From the NCBI GenBank assembly GCA_021234155.1, contig JAJEKV010000094.1, positions 3,330,535 to 3,394,534 of the forward strand: a stretch of 64,000 nucleotides of DNA. Reading direction: 5' to 3'. Under the pieces are notes generated by a model that searched no databases, was not told the DNA's origin, and saw only the letters and a list, made by a program, of their open reading frames with translations. Source of the stretch: Isoetes taiwanensis (taxonomy: Eukaryota > Streptophyta > Lycopodiopsida > Isoetales > Isoetaceae). Position 1 is the stretch's first letter; the number at the start of each line of letters is the position of its first letter. Below, piece by piece: positions 12,484-22,551 of the stretch. Position numbers and translations under genes: made by a program.

Positions 12484-13729
12484 TTTTTTTTTTTTTTTTT
12501 TGAAGAATATAAGAATATATTAAACCACTAGAATGCGATCAAGTACAATGATAAGTGTGGTGCTAAGAAATGAAGTGCCCATAATGATCCACAATGGTAG
12601 GAATGTCGACCAAATTTCAGCTTAAGCGTGCCGGACAAGCGGGACTTGATGCAGCCTGCCACAACTTATGCCTCAAGATCGGAACCAACCGAAAGGGCTA
12701 AGCACTGCATTCTGAAAGACCTTCGCTCTTCGTCTTTTCCAAATCAGCCACAAAAGCCAAGCTCTGCATAAATGAAGCGCTGCTTGGCCACCCTTTGCCC
12801 ACTGCTGGAAGGACTCCCAGAGAATCTTATTTGCATAATGAAGTCCCAAAGGGGCTCTCACCCAGGATGGCTGCCCTACCTCGTGCATAGGACAAGCGTT
12901 GCTCAATGGTCTCCGTCGCCTCCCACAAAAGGGCATGTTTACGCTACACGAGGCTTGAACGTGGACTCGGACATTCACCACGAGGCTACGGTGCAAGATC
13001 CGCCACAAAAAGTGCGGATTTTAGGAGGAGGCAATGTATTCCAGCCCACTTCCACATGGCGGGCCACTTACTCCCAGGAAGCTTAAGTGACCACTTATCC
13101 GAAGGCGACAAAAGTGTCCCGAAGCGCTAGGAGCCCATAAGCGATGCTACAAAGCGAGATGCATCAAGTCCACTATGTGACTTCCAAATCACGATTGACT
13201 TGAGAGGACAAGCGCAATGGAATAGCATTGGCAATTCTGGCCCAAGTCCCAGATGTCCCGCCCCGGAACCAAATCTCTCCCTAAAAAACTCCCATGGCGT
13301 GGACCCTCCCAATACCGATCCACGGATGGATGTTTACCCTGCGGCAATCCATGGTGGCCGAGTACAGGTGTAAGGAAGAGGCCAAAGGGAGATCACGAGT
13401 CAAAGGGTACCCGAGAGAAAGGGCGATGAGGCTACCATACATCTGCTAGGGTCAATGAAAAGAACCTTGACCACCTTCCAAGCCTTGGGAGACCCTTAAG
13501 AAAAGGAAGCATGAGGGAATGGCCGCAAATCCTCAAAAGCAGAGCCCACGGCAAGCGAGCCGAATAATAGCCGGCTTCCTAAACACAATAGAGTGATGAG
13601 AGTGGCCCATGAGCCAAACACAGGAATTTGCTCCTCCTGCAACAACTGCCAGATGAATTTCGACACCAGAACCTTCGTGTGCAACGACACATCAAGCATA
13701 CCCAAACCCCCTGCCTGTCTGGGACGCAT
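12484..13729 (-). mobile_element. LINE (non-LTR retrotransposon) 3' fragment
   Basis: On the minus strand, 13729-13496 encodes a typical end of a LINE reverse transcriptase (RPRQAGGLGMLDVSLHTK, then KFIWQLLQEE). The stretch 13010-12690 encodes a zf-RVT-like region (WRILHRSLVV, then a Cys/His-poor relic and WLLWLIWKRRRAKVFQN). The 3' end is a poly(A) seen as 18 T at 12484-12501. The 5' part (endonuclease and RT core) is absent, as in 5'-truncated insertions. Several stops and frameshifts separate the blocks, so it is dead. It lies inside the 1.78 kb block that interrupts repeat copy 1. Confidence 0.8.
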
Positions 13730-13741
13730 ATCTTATCTTAT

Positions 13742-13884
13742 TCTTGGTAGCCTTTTAATATTTGGTTATTGTGTTTGGTGATGGGGCCTAGTCCCCAGGT
13801 TTTAGATGGGTTGTTGCCCTTGCATGTGTCGTCCCATAACCCGTCGGGTTCCCGTGGACGTAAAAATTCATCTTATCTTATCTT
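13742..13884 (+). mobile_element. SINE-like or LINE-tail element with (TCTTA)n tail
   Basis: A sequence with GATGGGGCCTAGTCCCCAG, GTCCCATAACCCGTCGGG and CCCGTGGACGT ends in TCTTATCTTATCTT. The same module, with variations, occurs at 40343-40460 and (5'-truncated) at 48773-48833. A simple-repeat tail and variable 5' truncation are hallmarks of target-primed retrotransposition. No convincing pol III A and B boxes were found. It could instead be the 3' end of an unrecognised LINE. Confidence 0.55.
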
Positions 13885-14105
13885 TTTACACCTCATCAAT
13901 CCTTTGTTTTTTTGTCTTCTTCTTCTCCATAACCAAATTTGTCTTTTTGTTTAACAACTAACACAACTCAATATGGGCCCTTGGATTCTAACAACAAGCA
14001 CAAATGAATCTATACCCATGATCTTCACCCCCCTCCCCCCCCCCTTTTAGACCTTGATAGTGTTCTTCTATGTTGACCCCGATTTTGCCAAAAATCGGGT
14101 CAACA
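13884..14105 (+). repeat. dispersed repeat, copy 1, right part with terminal hairpin
   Basis: Matches 19229-19450 (CACCTCATCAATCCTTTG, TTCTTCTTCTCCATAACC, ACAACTCAATATGGGCCC, a C-run). It ends in an inverted repeat at 14071-14105 with arms TGTTGACCC and GGGTCAACA around a short loop. The hairpin marks the end of similarity between the copies and is probably the element terminus. Confidence 0.8.
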
Positions 14106-15040
14106 TCACGCACAAACAAAAAGATGGAGCCGGTCCCCTCGGCCTCTGACTTCAACACTTTTCACATTTAAGTACAATAAGTTAGTCTTCTTTGGCACAA
14201 AGAAGAGCTAACTGGGGGTTTTACGGGTCCCACCAAACCTATTAAGAAAATGGGGGTTTTAACGGACCCTCAAACCTATTTAAAAAAAGATAATATTTTG
14301 GAGTTTTTAAGGTGTACTCCAACGCCAAAATGTAACTTGTTCCATAGTAAAGATTTTGAAAAAAAGATGGTAGTATTTGGTCTTGGGGTAGGGCTCAAAA
14401 ATGCAAAGGGGCTAGGTCATAAAGATATTGGGGGATGGTGAGATAGAGTTGCACAAACAAAAAGATGTCGCGTTGCTAGCCAAAGTGTCCAACAAGATAT
14501 GTAACAAAGCAAATGATAATTTTTTTTCACAATAAAGAAGTGGCAAGATAAGATATGAGAAGGTGCAATAAAGGCAATAACGTATGCAAGGTATGCCAAG
14601 GAATAAATAAAAGTGGTAAAAAGATGAGATAAGATAAAGATGAGTTTTTTGGGTTGCCCCTAAGAGGGCAAGCCCTTGTTGAGGTGGGTTTATGGCATAT
14701 GCTAGGTATATGCCAATATATACTCAGAATATGCTAATGACCCGCTAAAAAAAAACCATCATAGGCTTGTAAATGCTTTCGCGCCCTCTTCTTGCGGTGG
14801 GCTGCTTTGTGGCAAACCGGCTGACCGAATAGCATGGAGGCCATCGGGCAAGGTGTCGTTTTGGTGTAGGAATATCTCTTCAGCAAACTCGCGCCTTGTT
14901 ATATAGGAGCCGCTTTCCTTTCATTGGAAGCTTTATTTTCTTCTTTGATCTATTCCAGCTATGGTTTAAACCTAAACTCTGTTTCTTGCCATTTCGATGA
15001 AATCTTTGATTTTGCTTTCGAAATGTTTTTGCTTCTCTCA
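14106..15040. other. intergenic, no gene recognised
   Basis: AT-rich. A GATAAGATAAAGATGAG stretch near 14624-14640 looks like an opposite-facing (TCTTA)n tail. The 63-codon frame at 14250 and the opposing frame at 14417 have no recognisable homology. Confidence 0.4.
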
Positions 15041-15059
15041 TGCAAATGCGCGGCGGCTA

Positions 15060-15545
15060 TGATGCAAGGGGCGTATCGAGCCATTTAGGCACGTTGGTTG
15101 AAGGCGGTTGGCCACGACAATTTGGACCATGGTGAGCATCTGCGCCTTTTGTTTTAGCAATCCTTTCATTGGTTTTGTTGCCTCTTCAAACAACATGAAG
15201 CATTGATTCGACTCCAGTGTCATGCACCCGACATGCGATCATAGGGTTTTTGTTGCACATAGCGGGTTGTCTCTTACAATACTATGATACATGGTCTTTG
15301 TATGAACCAAAAGGTAGAGGATGCAGGCGTGTGTTTCACCGGATGATAGAAGTTTGGATGTGTACCAGGATGTAGTTACTTTTAACATACTCATTGATCG
15401 TCTCCTACGTAGAAATTGCACAAGGCTAAGGAAGTATTGAAGCAAATGGCATTCTTTGGGCGTTCGGATGCAATTACCTATAATAGTCTCCTAGATGGTT
15501 TTACGTAAGATGGGTAAGATGGAAGCGTTCCATTCTTTTACCTTG
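15060..15545 (+). pseudogene. pentatricopeptide-repeat (PPR) protein remnant
   Basis: Read across small frameshifts, + carries successive PPR-like units. VVSYNTMIHGLCMNQKVEDA lies near 15265-15325. Then FGCVPDVVTFNILIDRLL (about 15350-15405) is followed by KQMAFFG and DAITYNSLLDGF (about 15440-15505). The V-V-S/T-Y-N-x-x-I-x-G-L spacing of about 35 residues is typical of organellar RNA-binding PPR proteins. Only two to three repeats remain and at least three indels break the frame. Nothing clear continues downstream to 16090. Confidence 0.65.
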
Positions 15546-16099
15546 GGTCGAAGATGCTATGCTTTTACAACCTAGATGTACAAAATGTATACAACATTCT
15601 TATTCTTTGTATGTGCCTCGTATGCTTCAGTTTATGATTAGAGCATTGTTGATTTCAGATCGGCGGCTTGAAATAAAGAATACACAAATCTCGGGGACTA
15701 TGTCTTGCACATAGGAGCATTATTTGATTTAAATGAAGCGATTCATGTTGGAAATGAAGTTATTGCTAAGGTGATGAGTTATCTAGTTGATTCTTTTTGA
15801 ACATGAGGAGCAATAAGTTGAAAAGCAACTTATATGCTTGAGATTAACAATCTTGACATGATTTAGGTTGATTATAAAAGACAAAGCAAAGGTTGCGATT
15901 AATCATACATGCACACATCTTTTGAATTATATATTTCTTGGCCCTACATCTCTTGCTTTGCTGCAATAGGGGCAGGATTACCATAATTTTCTTTGTGTCC
16001 TGCAAACATATGTTGAGCCTAGTGCTTATTCTCTTCTAGACAGGGGGTGGATCTTTCGTATATAAGGGTTTGATATTTTTTAAGGTAGGACTTTTTGGC

Positions 16100-16961
16100 G
16101 GGATTGTTTGGAATTGCTTTGTCAAATGATGCAGCTTAATGCGAGAAAAAAGATGGATCAAAATTTTGTTCTTGAGAACAAGCCACCTCCAACTTTTCTT
16201 AATGCTATAACATGGCGGTTGCATATGGCATTCGTGACAATCTTAGATATCGAGGCACTAAATGGATTTGAATTCAGCCTTGCCAATAATCTTCCCTTGA
16301 CCTTTAAGGCCTCTATGCTATTCACTTTCGTGCTTTGAATAATCTTCTAGGTGGCTATACTTTTGTTCTATTGGCTCGCCTTCTTGACTCCAATCGAGAG
16401 TACTTCAATGATTATTGTAAAGAGGTCATAGAGAACCTGATTCAAACTTCGAAAATAAACTTTGGAGAGATTAAGGAGGCCGGATCCCCACCGAGGACCC
16501 GGTGAAGTTGGTTCTCAAAAATTGATGTTTGGAGTCTTTTTGCGGTTTGGTCATAAGAAAAGGCCATTTTATTTCCAGTGCAATGGAACTTTGGGAAGCC
16601 TTAACTTATTTGTATTGCACCAATCCTGCTCTGGAAATTTGGACAAATTGTTCGGCTCTTCAAAAGAACATCTTGGGGGTGATTCTATGCTTGACATGTC
16701 TTTGTAATAAAACCATTCATAAAGTATCAGATATGAATTTCATGTCCATTTTAATGCTGTCTCTTTCTCGCTTTGCTATATAGTTCTTGGTAAAACAGCG
16801 TTGGGACTAAAGAACGTAAGAAAATTGAGGATGGATGTATTTTTCTCTGCCATGTACATAAAGCCAACAAAGAATTATGCATGCTCATGAAGTCTTATTT
16901 TTTAGAGGCTCGGATTGCGGAAGATTTCGTGGAAAATTCCTTGGAATCTTCCACATTCAAG
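16100..16961 (+). pseudogene. unidentified decayed coding region
   Basis: Protein-like blocks follow each other in changing frames. ALNNLLGGYTFVLLARLLD is near 16340-16395 and DYCKEVIENLIQTSK near 16405-16455. MELWEALTYLYCTNPALEIW is near 16580-16640, and KKIEDGCIFLCHVHKANKE near 16820-16875. The last block runs to a donor-like AAG-GTTAGC at 16961. Amphipathic helical character suggests an alpha-helical repeat protein, but no family is recognised. Confidence 0.4.
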
Positions 16962-18830
16962 GTTAGCAATCTTTTGTTCGAAAACTCATGCCCAAATTAA
17001 TGGTGCAAAATACAACTAAAAATCTTATAAAGAAACTATTGAACTATTCAAATAATACAACAAACAATCTTATAAATCATTGTGCTTGAACCCTATTCGG
17101 GCAATAAGTAGGGAGAAATAGTGAATATTTCTCTTGTTCGGGCAATAAGCAGGGAGAAATGGTGAATATCTCTCTTCTAGGCTGAAGGATCCGCACCTCC
17201 AAGTCGACAAACATAGTCTTCTCATTACTGAAATTTCATCTTTCTTACTGCCTTTTGCTTTATTCTGCAGGCAAGTAGTGAACATTCAATTTGCTTTGCA
17301 GCTCCAGAAAAAGAGGTATAGGTAACGGCAAAGGCTCCAGAAAGGAAGCTCAAGAGGGCCTTAGAAGTTGCCCGTATTTTGAGGGTATTTGTACTTGGCT
17401 TGAGTAATCTTTATTACGGAATTGGTTTATTCACTTGTCCAGAAACTTTATGCAGATTGAGATGATTAAAAATTGTAACATCTTGGCAATAGTTGGACAG
17501 TGAAATGGCCAGCACACCTGGTGTAAGTGCAAACTTGTGATGCACTGGCAAAGGTAATCCGTGGTGCTTGATTCAGATGCATTTGCTAGATGTCTGTATA
17601 AGTAATCTAATCTTCTTTAGATGTGTCTTGTAGGCAAATGTTAATGTAAGAGCTATAGCTCAAGGTTGCTCTATGTACTCAAGAAATTGGAAAAACAGAA
17701 ACTATAAAATCACACTTTCGCGCCACCGGAGGGCAACCCCTCGTGCGCAGCACCTTGTTCAAAACGTGATAAGTGGTGAAAATAGCCAGTGGGCACTAAA
17801 AGGGTAAAGAGACGAAAAAAGTAGTTCAAAAAGTATCATGTGGCCAAGAAAGATAAACGTGGGAAAAATAAAGGGGTGGCAAAAATAAAATGAGGGAAAA
17901 AAAAAGAGGGCGTGTCAAAAAAAAGTAAAGGAGGGCCCAAAAAAATGTTGTTTCTTGCGGTGAACGGCTGCTATGGCGAACTTCCTTCTTCCTCTTCTCT
18001 CCTTCCCTTCCCATTTCTTACTTGCAGGTGACGATGGCAGAGACAGAGCTTCTAGCGACAGATGGATTCGGCAATAGGCAGGGCGGTTGTGGCTTCTTGA
18101 TCTTACCTCCTCTTCTCTCCTCATTCTCTTGCAGGTTCGGCAGCAAGCTTAAGGCAAACAGCGCCTTCGAATGTCTTTGTTAGCTCATTCTTTTGTCTCC
18201 CATAGAGCACGGAGAAGAGAGCAGAGGCAACGAGTAAGAGGAAATGGTTTTTCTGTTGGAGCTTGGAGAAAAGCAAGAGCAGAGGATCTTTTTCTTCTTT
18301 GGCCTTTGCATGCTTGGCTATGGCTTTCCTTGCAGGCAGAGAATCAACAGAGAAACAAGGCAAAGTATGCAGCACAGCACAGGGCAAGAGCAGGGCACAA
18401 GGCATGATTTTATAGCATTGGAGGGCTGGCGTTTTGCTGGCTCTCCCGAAATAATCATAAGCAGCATCAATCCTTCTTCATTTGTCATTTTTTCTCTCTC
18501 GAGATGCCCTGGTACTGGGACAAAACCAACACTTTTAGAATCCGCAACTTGTGTAGAAAAAGACCTTTAAGCTTGTCTCTTTTGGCATACTGTCATTTGT
18601 TACAGCAAGCACTAGGAATGGTGCAGCAAAGAACGAAGCTGGGTATGAAAAAGATGGCAGGGAAAGAGAGAAGAAAAATTTAAGATATGGCAAGAATGAA
18701 TGATGGAGAAAATTACAGCAGCACCAAAACTTGACCCCGGGGAAAATTAGGATCTCGGTAGAACCTCCATATTGATGCCGAATTCCCCAATCCGCATGCA
18801 TTTGGCCTTGAAAGTCAAAGATTGAGATCA
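16962..18830. other. intergenic, no gene recognised
   Basis: A tandem pair of about 53 bp lies at 17090-17170 (CGGGCAATAAG...GGGAGAAAT). An A/G-rich stretch occupies 17800-17945. The overlapping ORFs at 17826-18570 on both strands are low-complexity and have no recognisable domain. Confidence 0.4.
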
Positions 18831-18869
18831 ACTAGGTGCTGGTGCCTAGCATAAGAACAAAGGAAAAAA

Positions 18870-19450
18870 TGCACGAAAATGGAAAGAATGGAAAAATGGA
18901 CGCATGAAAATGGAAAGAATGGAAAAATGGACGAAAATATGGACGAAAATTTGGTAACACAAAAAGAGACAATATGGAGAACGGAAATAAAAAAAGGAAC
19001 AATAGAAAATGTATGGGAAAATAAGGAGGGTGCACCACTTTATTCAAGAAAATAATATAAAACATTGCTTCAAGAGGGAAGAGGTCTCTGACACCATCTT
19101 CCCAGGGCTGCCACTACCCTTGCTCCATGTGAGATTCTAGATCCAAGAGCAGGAGAACAAGTCCCCTCAAGATATTTATAATTTTTCAAACAAATCTTGG
19201 ACATCCATGTGTCATCGTCTTGGCACTCCTTTTTTACACCTCATCAATCCTTTGTTTTTTTGTCTTCTTCTTCTCCATAACCAAATTTGTCTTTTTGTTT
19301 AACAACCAACACAACTCAATATGGGCCCTTGGATTCTAACAACAAGCACAAATGAATATGGACCCTTGATCTTCACCCCCCCTCCCCCCTTTTAGACCTT
19401 GATAGTGTTCTTCTATGTTGACCCCCATTTTGCCAAAAATTGGGTCAACA
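18870..19450 (+). repeat. dispersed repeat, copy 2 (uninterrupted)
   Basis: This is the continuous counterpart of 11740-12105 plus 13884-14105. The joint corresponds to 19224-19229. It starts with tandem AAAATGGAAAGAATGG words at 18875-18945. It ends at 19450 in the hairpin 19416-19450 (arms TGTTGACCC and GGGTCAACA). Coding sequence of copy B starts at the next base. Confidence 0.8.
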
Positions 19451-20905
19451 GTCTTCTACAAAGCAGATGATGAGGAAGAAGCGAATGAAAGCCAGGAATT
19501 TGATGTTCCTGACCTCTACTGGAAAGACATCACTCTGGAATTGCTGACAAAGGAAAAGGGGCCCTTGAATAAACATGGGTTTGCAATCAATCTGGCAAGC
19601 TATCTTGTTGAGGCATTTGCACCACTTAATACCACTTGCAGTGAACTTCATGTTAGAGGGTATATTGGAAGAGAAGCCCTGAAGACATCAAGAAGATGTT
19701 TAAGCTTCATCAACGATGACCAGTCCAAGGATTTCCTTGAAGTGTTTTTCGAAAAGGTACTAGCCACGGCTGATTGGGGTCCTGTCAAAGATAAAAACCC
19801 GTTGGCTTTGGTACCTTACAAAGGACAGAAGCAGACTACTAGTTCACAAAAGCCTCCAATTGCAACTCCAGAATGTTCAAAAAGCAATGCAACCCCTGAG
19901 GAGAAGGCCGCAATGCTAGCGCGGGAACGTGAGATCATGGAGCAAAATATGGAGTCCATGCTTGGTAATATTGCAACTGGTAATGTTACACTTGGGGGTA
20001 CGACTACGGTAGTTCCTGATACAAGCCAGGATGATCATGCAAGCTTAGATTCAACCACTGAGGTTAGGAATCAAAACCCTGTGGTAGCTTTCATAGAAGA
20101 GAACGTGTCCGAACTAAACCGTGGAGTTGATGCTTCTGGCAGTAAGCATCCGGGGAGAGAAGTAGACGCTACGACTGCCGGGGATGACAACGATGATGAA
20201 AGGTAATTCACGGCTTGTAGTGCAGACAATTTTTGTATGGCTAACTCTTTGTTTTCCATGGTTTAGGCCTCCACCTGCTTGTGACAAAATCATTGTCTTC
20301 GATCTGAATGGTGTCTTGTGTAAAACATTTCCTAAGAAGCTTATTAGCAGGGATGACTTCGAACAAGTCCCTCTAGAATCGAATACTAAGTGGATCTATC
20401 CTCGCCCACACTTAGAAGATATGATGAATGAGGCATTCAGATTGTTTCGAGTTGCCATCTGGTCCTCAATGGAACACAGAAATGTTGATGAAGTACTGAG
20501 GGTGTTACCAGGCATGAATCGAGATTTGTGACGATTTGGGACCAAAGTAAGTATATAAAGTTTCCACATCCAAGAGATCCGGATGGCAAACCGGTCTTCA
20601 TGAAACATCTTGGTACTATGATGGATCAGCGTGGCATTCAAAATAAAGAGGACATCATAATAGTAGATGATGATGCTCTTAAGTGCTTTTATATCAAAGG
20701 TCAGGCTCTAAATCCACCAGCTTATACTCCACTAGATTACTCAACAGATGAGTTTCTAGTACTATTCATGTCCATCATGAGTGGCTTGGCTGCTAGTAAA
20801 ACGATATCAGATGTTGTCAAAACATATCCCGAACTAGATCGGACTAAGGAGATGGATCCCTATCTTGAGAGTTATTTGACAAAGAAAGGGCTAGTCCCTC
20901 CATGA
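19415..20905 (+). CDS. copy B: methyltransferase-like plus FCP1/HAD-like phosphatase protein, 5'-truncated
   Basis: Exon 1 is 19415-20202 and exon 2 is 20267-20905. The GT-AG intron joins codons as DER-PPP. Residues 1-12 come from the hairpin of the upstream repeat, so the original N-terminus is missing. About residues 60-110 carry YLVEAFAPLNTTCSELH, RGYIGREAL, RRCLSF and DDQSKDFLEVF, resembling the motif-I half of an amino-methyltransferase. The Gly-Gly turn of copy A (VGGY) is RGY here. A polar linker with a basic/acidic helix (EEKAAMLAREREIMEQNME) follows. Exon 2 opens with KIIVFDLNGVLCK, the FCP1/HAD nucleophile strand, with Asn at the second acidic position as in some plant FCP1-like proteins. 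IIIVDDDALKCF (motif IV) follows and the end is KKGLVPP. One frameshift near 20510-20530 splits exon 2. The fold assignment is firm for FCP1 and tentative for the methyltransferase. Confidence 0.6.
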
Positions 20906-21199
20906 TGTAATTAATCTTCATATCAAGTGAATACAATGTAAAAAGTGTTCTGTGTATATTGATGTGTTGTTATCTACAAATGCTAATCAAACACCACAAC
21001 AAGAAAATATTAAACCACCCAGTACTACAATGCAAAAATTTGCAACAATGCAAAACAGCATGTCACACACCACAATACTATATTGAAAAAAGGGTATGCA
21101 AACGTGGCGTGCTTTTGGAATAGACATAAATCCAATTTAAATGAATGATGATTTCAACATGTCTGAACAGCATACAACATGCTTTAGACATGGCAATAA

Positions 21200-22322
21200 C
21201 AAATTTCTTGGCTGATGCATAGCCCTAAATGCTACGAAAGCAAACTCCCCTCCTAGAGCAGCAAGAGACCTGCACGTATGACTGCAGCACTTGAAAGTCC
21301 AAATTCCCGACCTATCATCGCAATTAATAGTCCACATATCAGGAGGCCAAGAGCTCTTGCAATTATAGGAAGTTCAGCAGCAAACAACCTTGGATCTATC
21401 GACATACCAACCTACAAAAGTGGCAAAGAAACATCAATAACAGTAGATACCGAGCCCATACTATAGTACATTCAACATCAGCTTTCAACAGGATGTTTGT
21501 GCCTATTCATCACTAGAAAATGTTGTTGAAACAGAACAAATAGACCACAGTTTCTTGATGAAAGATCCAGATAAGAACCTTAACCAATGTTTACATGTTG
21601 TCTCCTTAAGCGCTCTATAAAATGAGCTGTAAAATTATGCCTATATGCATAATCTGCATTATAAATTAATAAAAGCCTCCAAACTCACCATCATAAAAAA
21701 TAATACAAGCAGCAAACCCCTATAAGGAGCAATATCAGATTCCATTTGCAATGCAAATTCCATTTCTGCCAATAGAAGTCCTGCTAAGAATGCAATATCA
21801 GATTCCATTTGCAATGCAAATTCCGTTTCTGCCAATAGAAGTCTTGCTAAGAATGCTCCAAGAGCTATGGATAATCCAGCCTGTATTAGCCACACCAATA
21901 ACAGGCTAGTGAACTAATACCAATCAATAATTATTTTAAACACTACTGTTTTTTATAATCTGTACATGAAAAGACATATCCTGGCAGTTCGAACACTTGT
22001 GCTACCAGCAAGCTATTTGCAGCAAAAATCTCTGCGTTATGGTTCTCTGCCATTTGCTTATATATGGGACGCAAAAGCTGCAGAAGGGAAATTAATTCAA
22101 AGGTAATATATGAGGTTCTCTTTGCATCTTCGCTCTTACTTTTAATAGCATAACCTCACAATCTTACCATCCGACCACTTATAATACAGTTGATTGCGAT
22201 TGCTGCCTTGATAGCTGTGATCCCAAGGGCCTCCACAAAGCCAAAGCTTTTAACACTGCGATCTAGATGGCTTCCATCAGCGGACAAGAGAATATGTTGT
22301 GACACTCCATCATTCCCAGATT
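21200..22322 (-). pseudogene. KEA-type K+ efflux antiporter (CPA2) fragment
   Basis: Four exons with correct splice sites follow plant KEA sequence. They are 22322-22168 (FGFVEALGITAIKAAIAI), 22077-22006 (LLRPIYKQMAENHNAEIF), 21880-21689 (AGLSIALGAFL, LLLAETEFALQMESDIA, PYRGLLL) and 21411 to about 21200 (VGMSIDPRLF, then GGEFAFVAF). Splices FFMM-VGMSID and ANSLL are in frame. KEA proteins are plastid or endomembrane K+/H+ exchangers. Defects include a 63 bp in-frame duplication in the third exon, loss of the short LLTAR-type segment before AGLS, and a frameshift with stop before GGEFAF. The N-terminal transmembrane region and the C-terminal regulatory region are not seen. Confidence 0.85.
21730..21855. 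repeat. 63 bp tandem duplication inside the KEA exon
   Basis: Units 21730-21792 and 21793-21855 differ at about two bases. The unit is 21 codons long, so the frame is kept and LLLAE(T/M)EFALQMESDIA occurs twice. The duplication would insert 21 residues at the end of a membrane helix pair that is invariant in the family. Confidence 0.9.
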
Positions 22323-22551
22323 CTGCATTTAGTAAGAAACTTGCTAACAAAATTATTATTTGTAAGTTGTGATACATTAGGTCCATGCTAGAAATTCCTC
22401 ATTTCATAATTCGAATTATAAGCAGTGAGCCTGATTTCCAGCACTATCTAAGAAAGGTGTATATAATAAGACCTATTTCCATTCCACAATAAAGACGAAC
22501 GTACAGAAATAGCAAAACCATCCTAAGCAGTAAGCAGAAATTCTTACTGAC

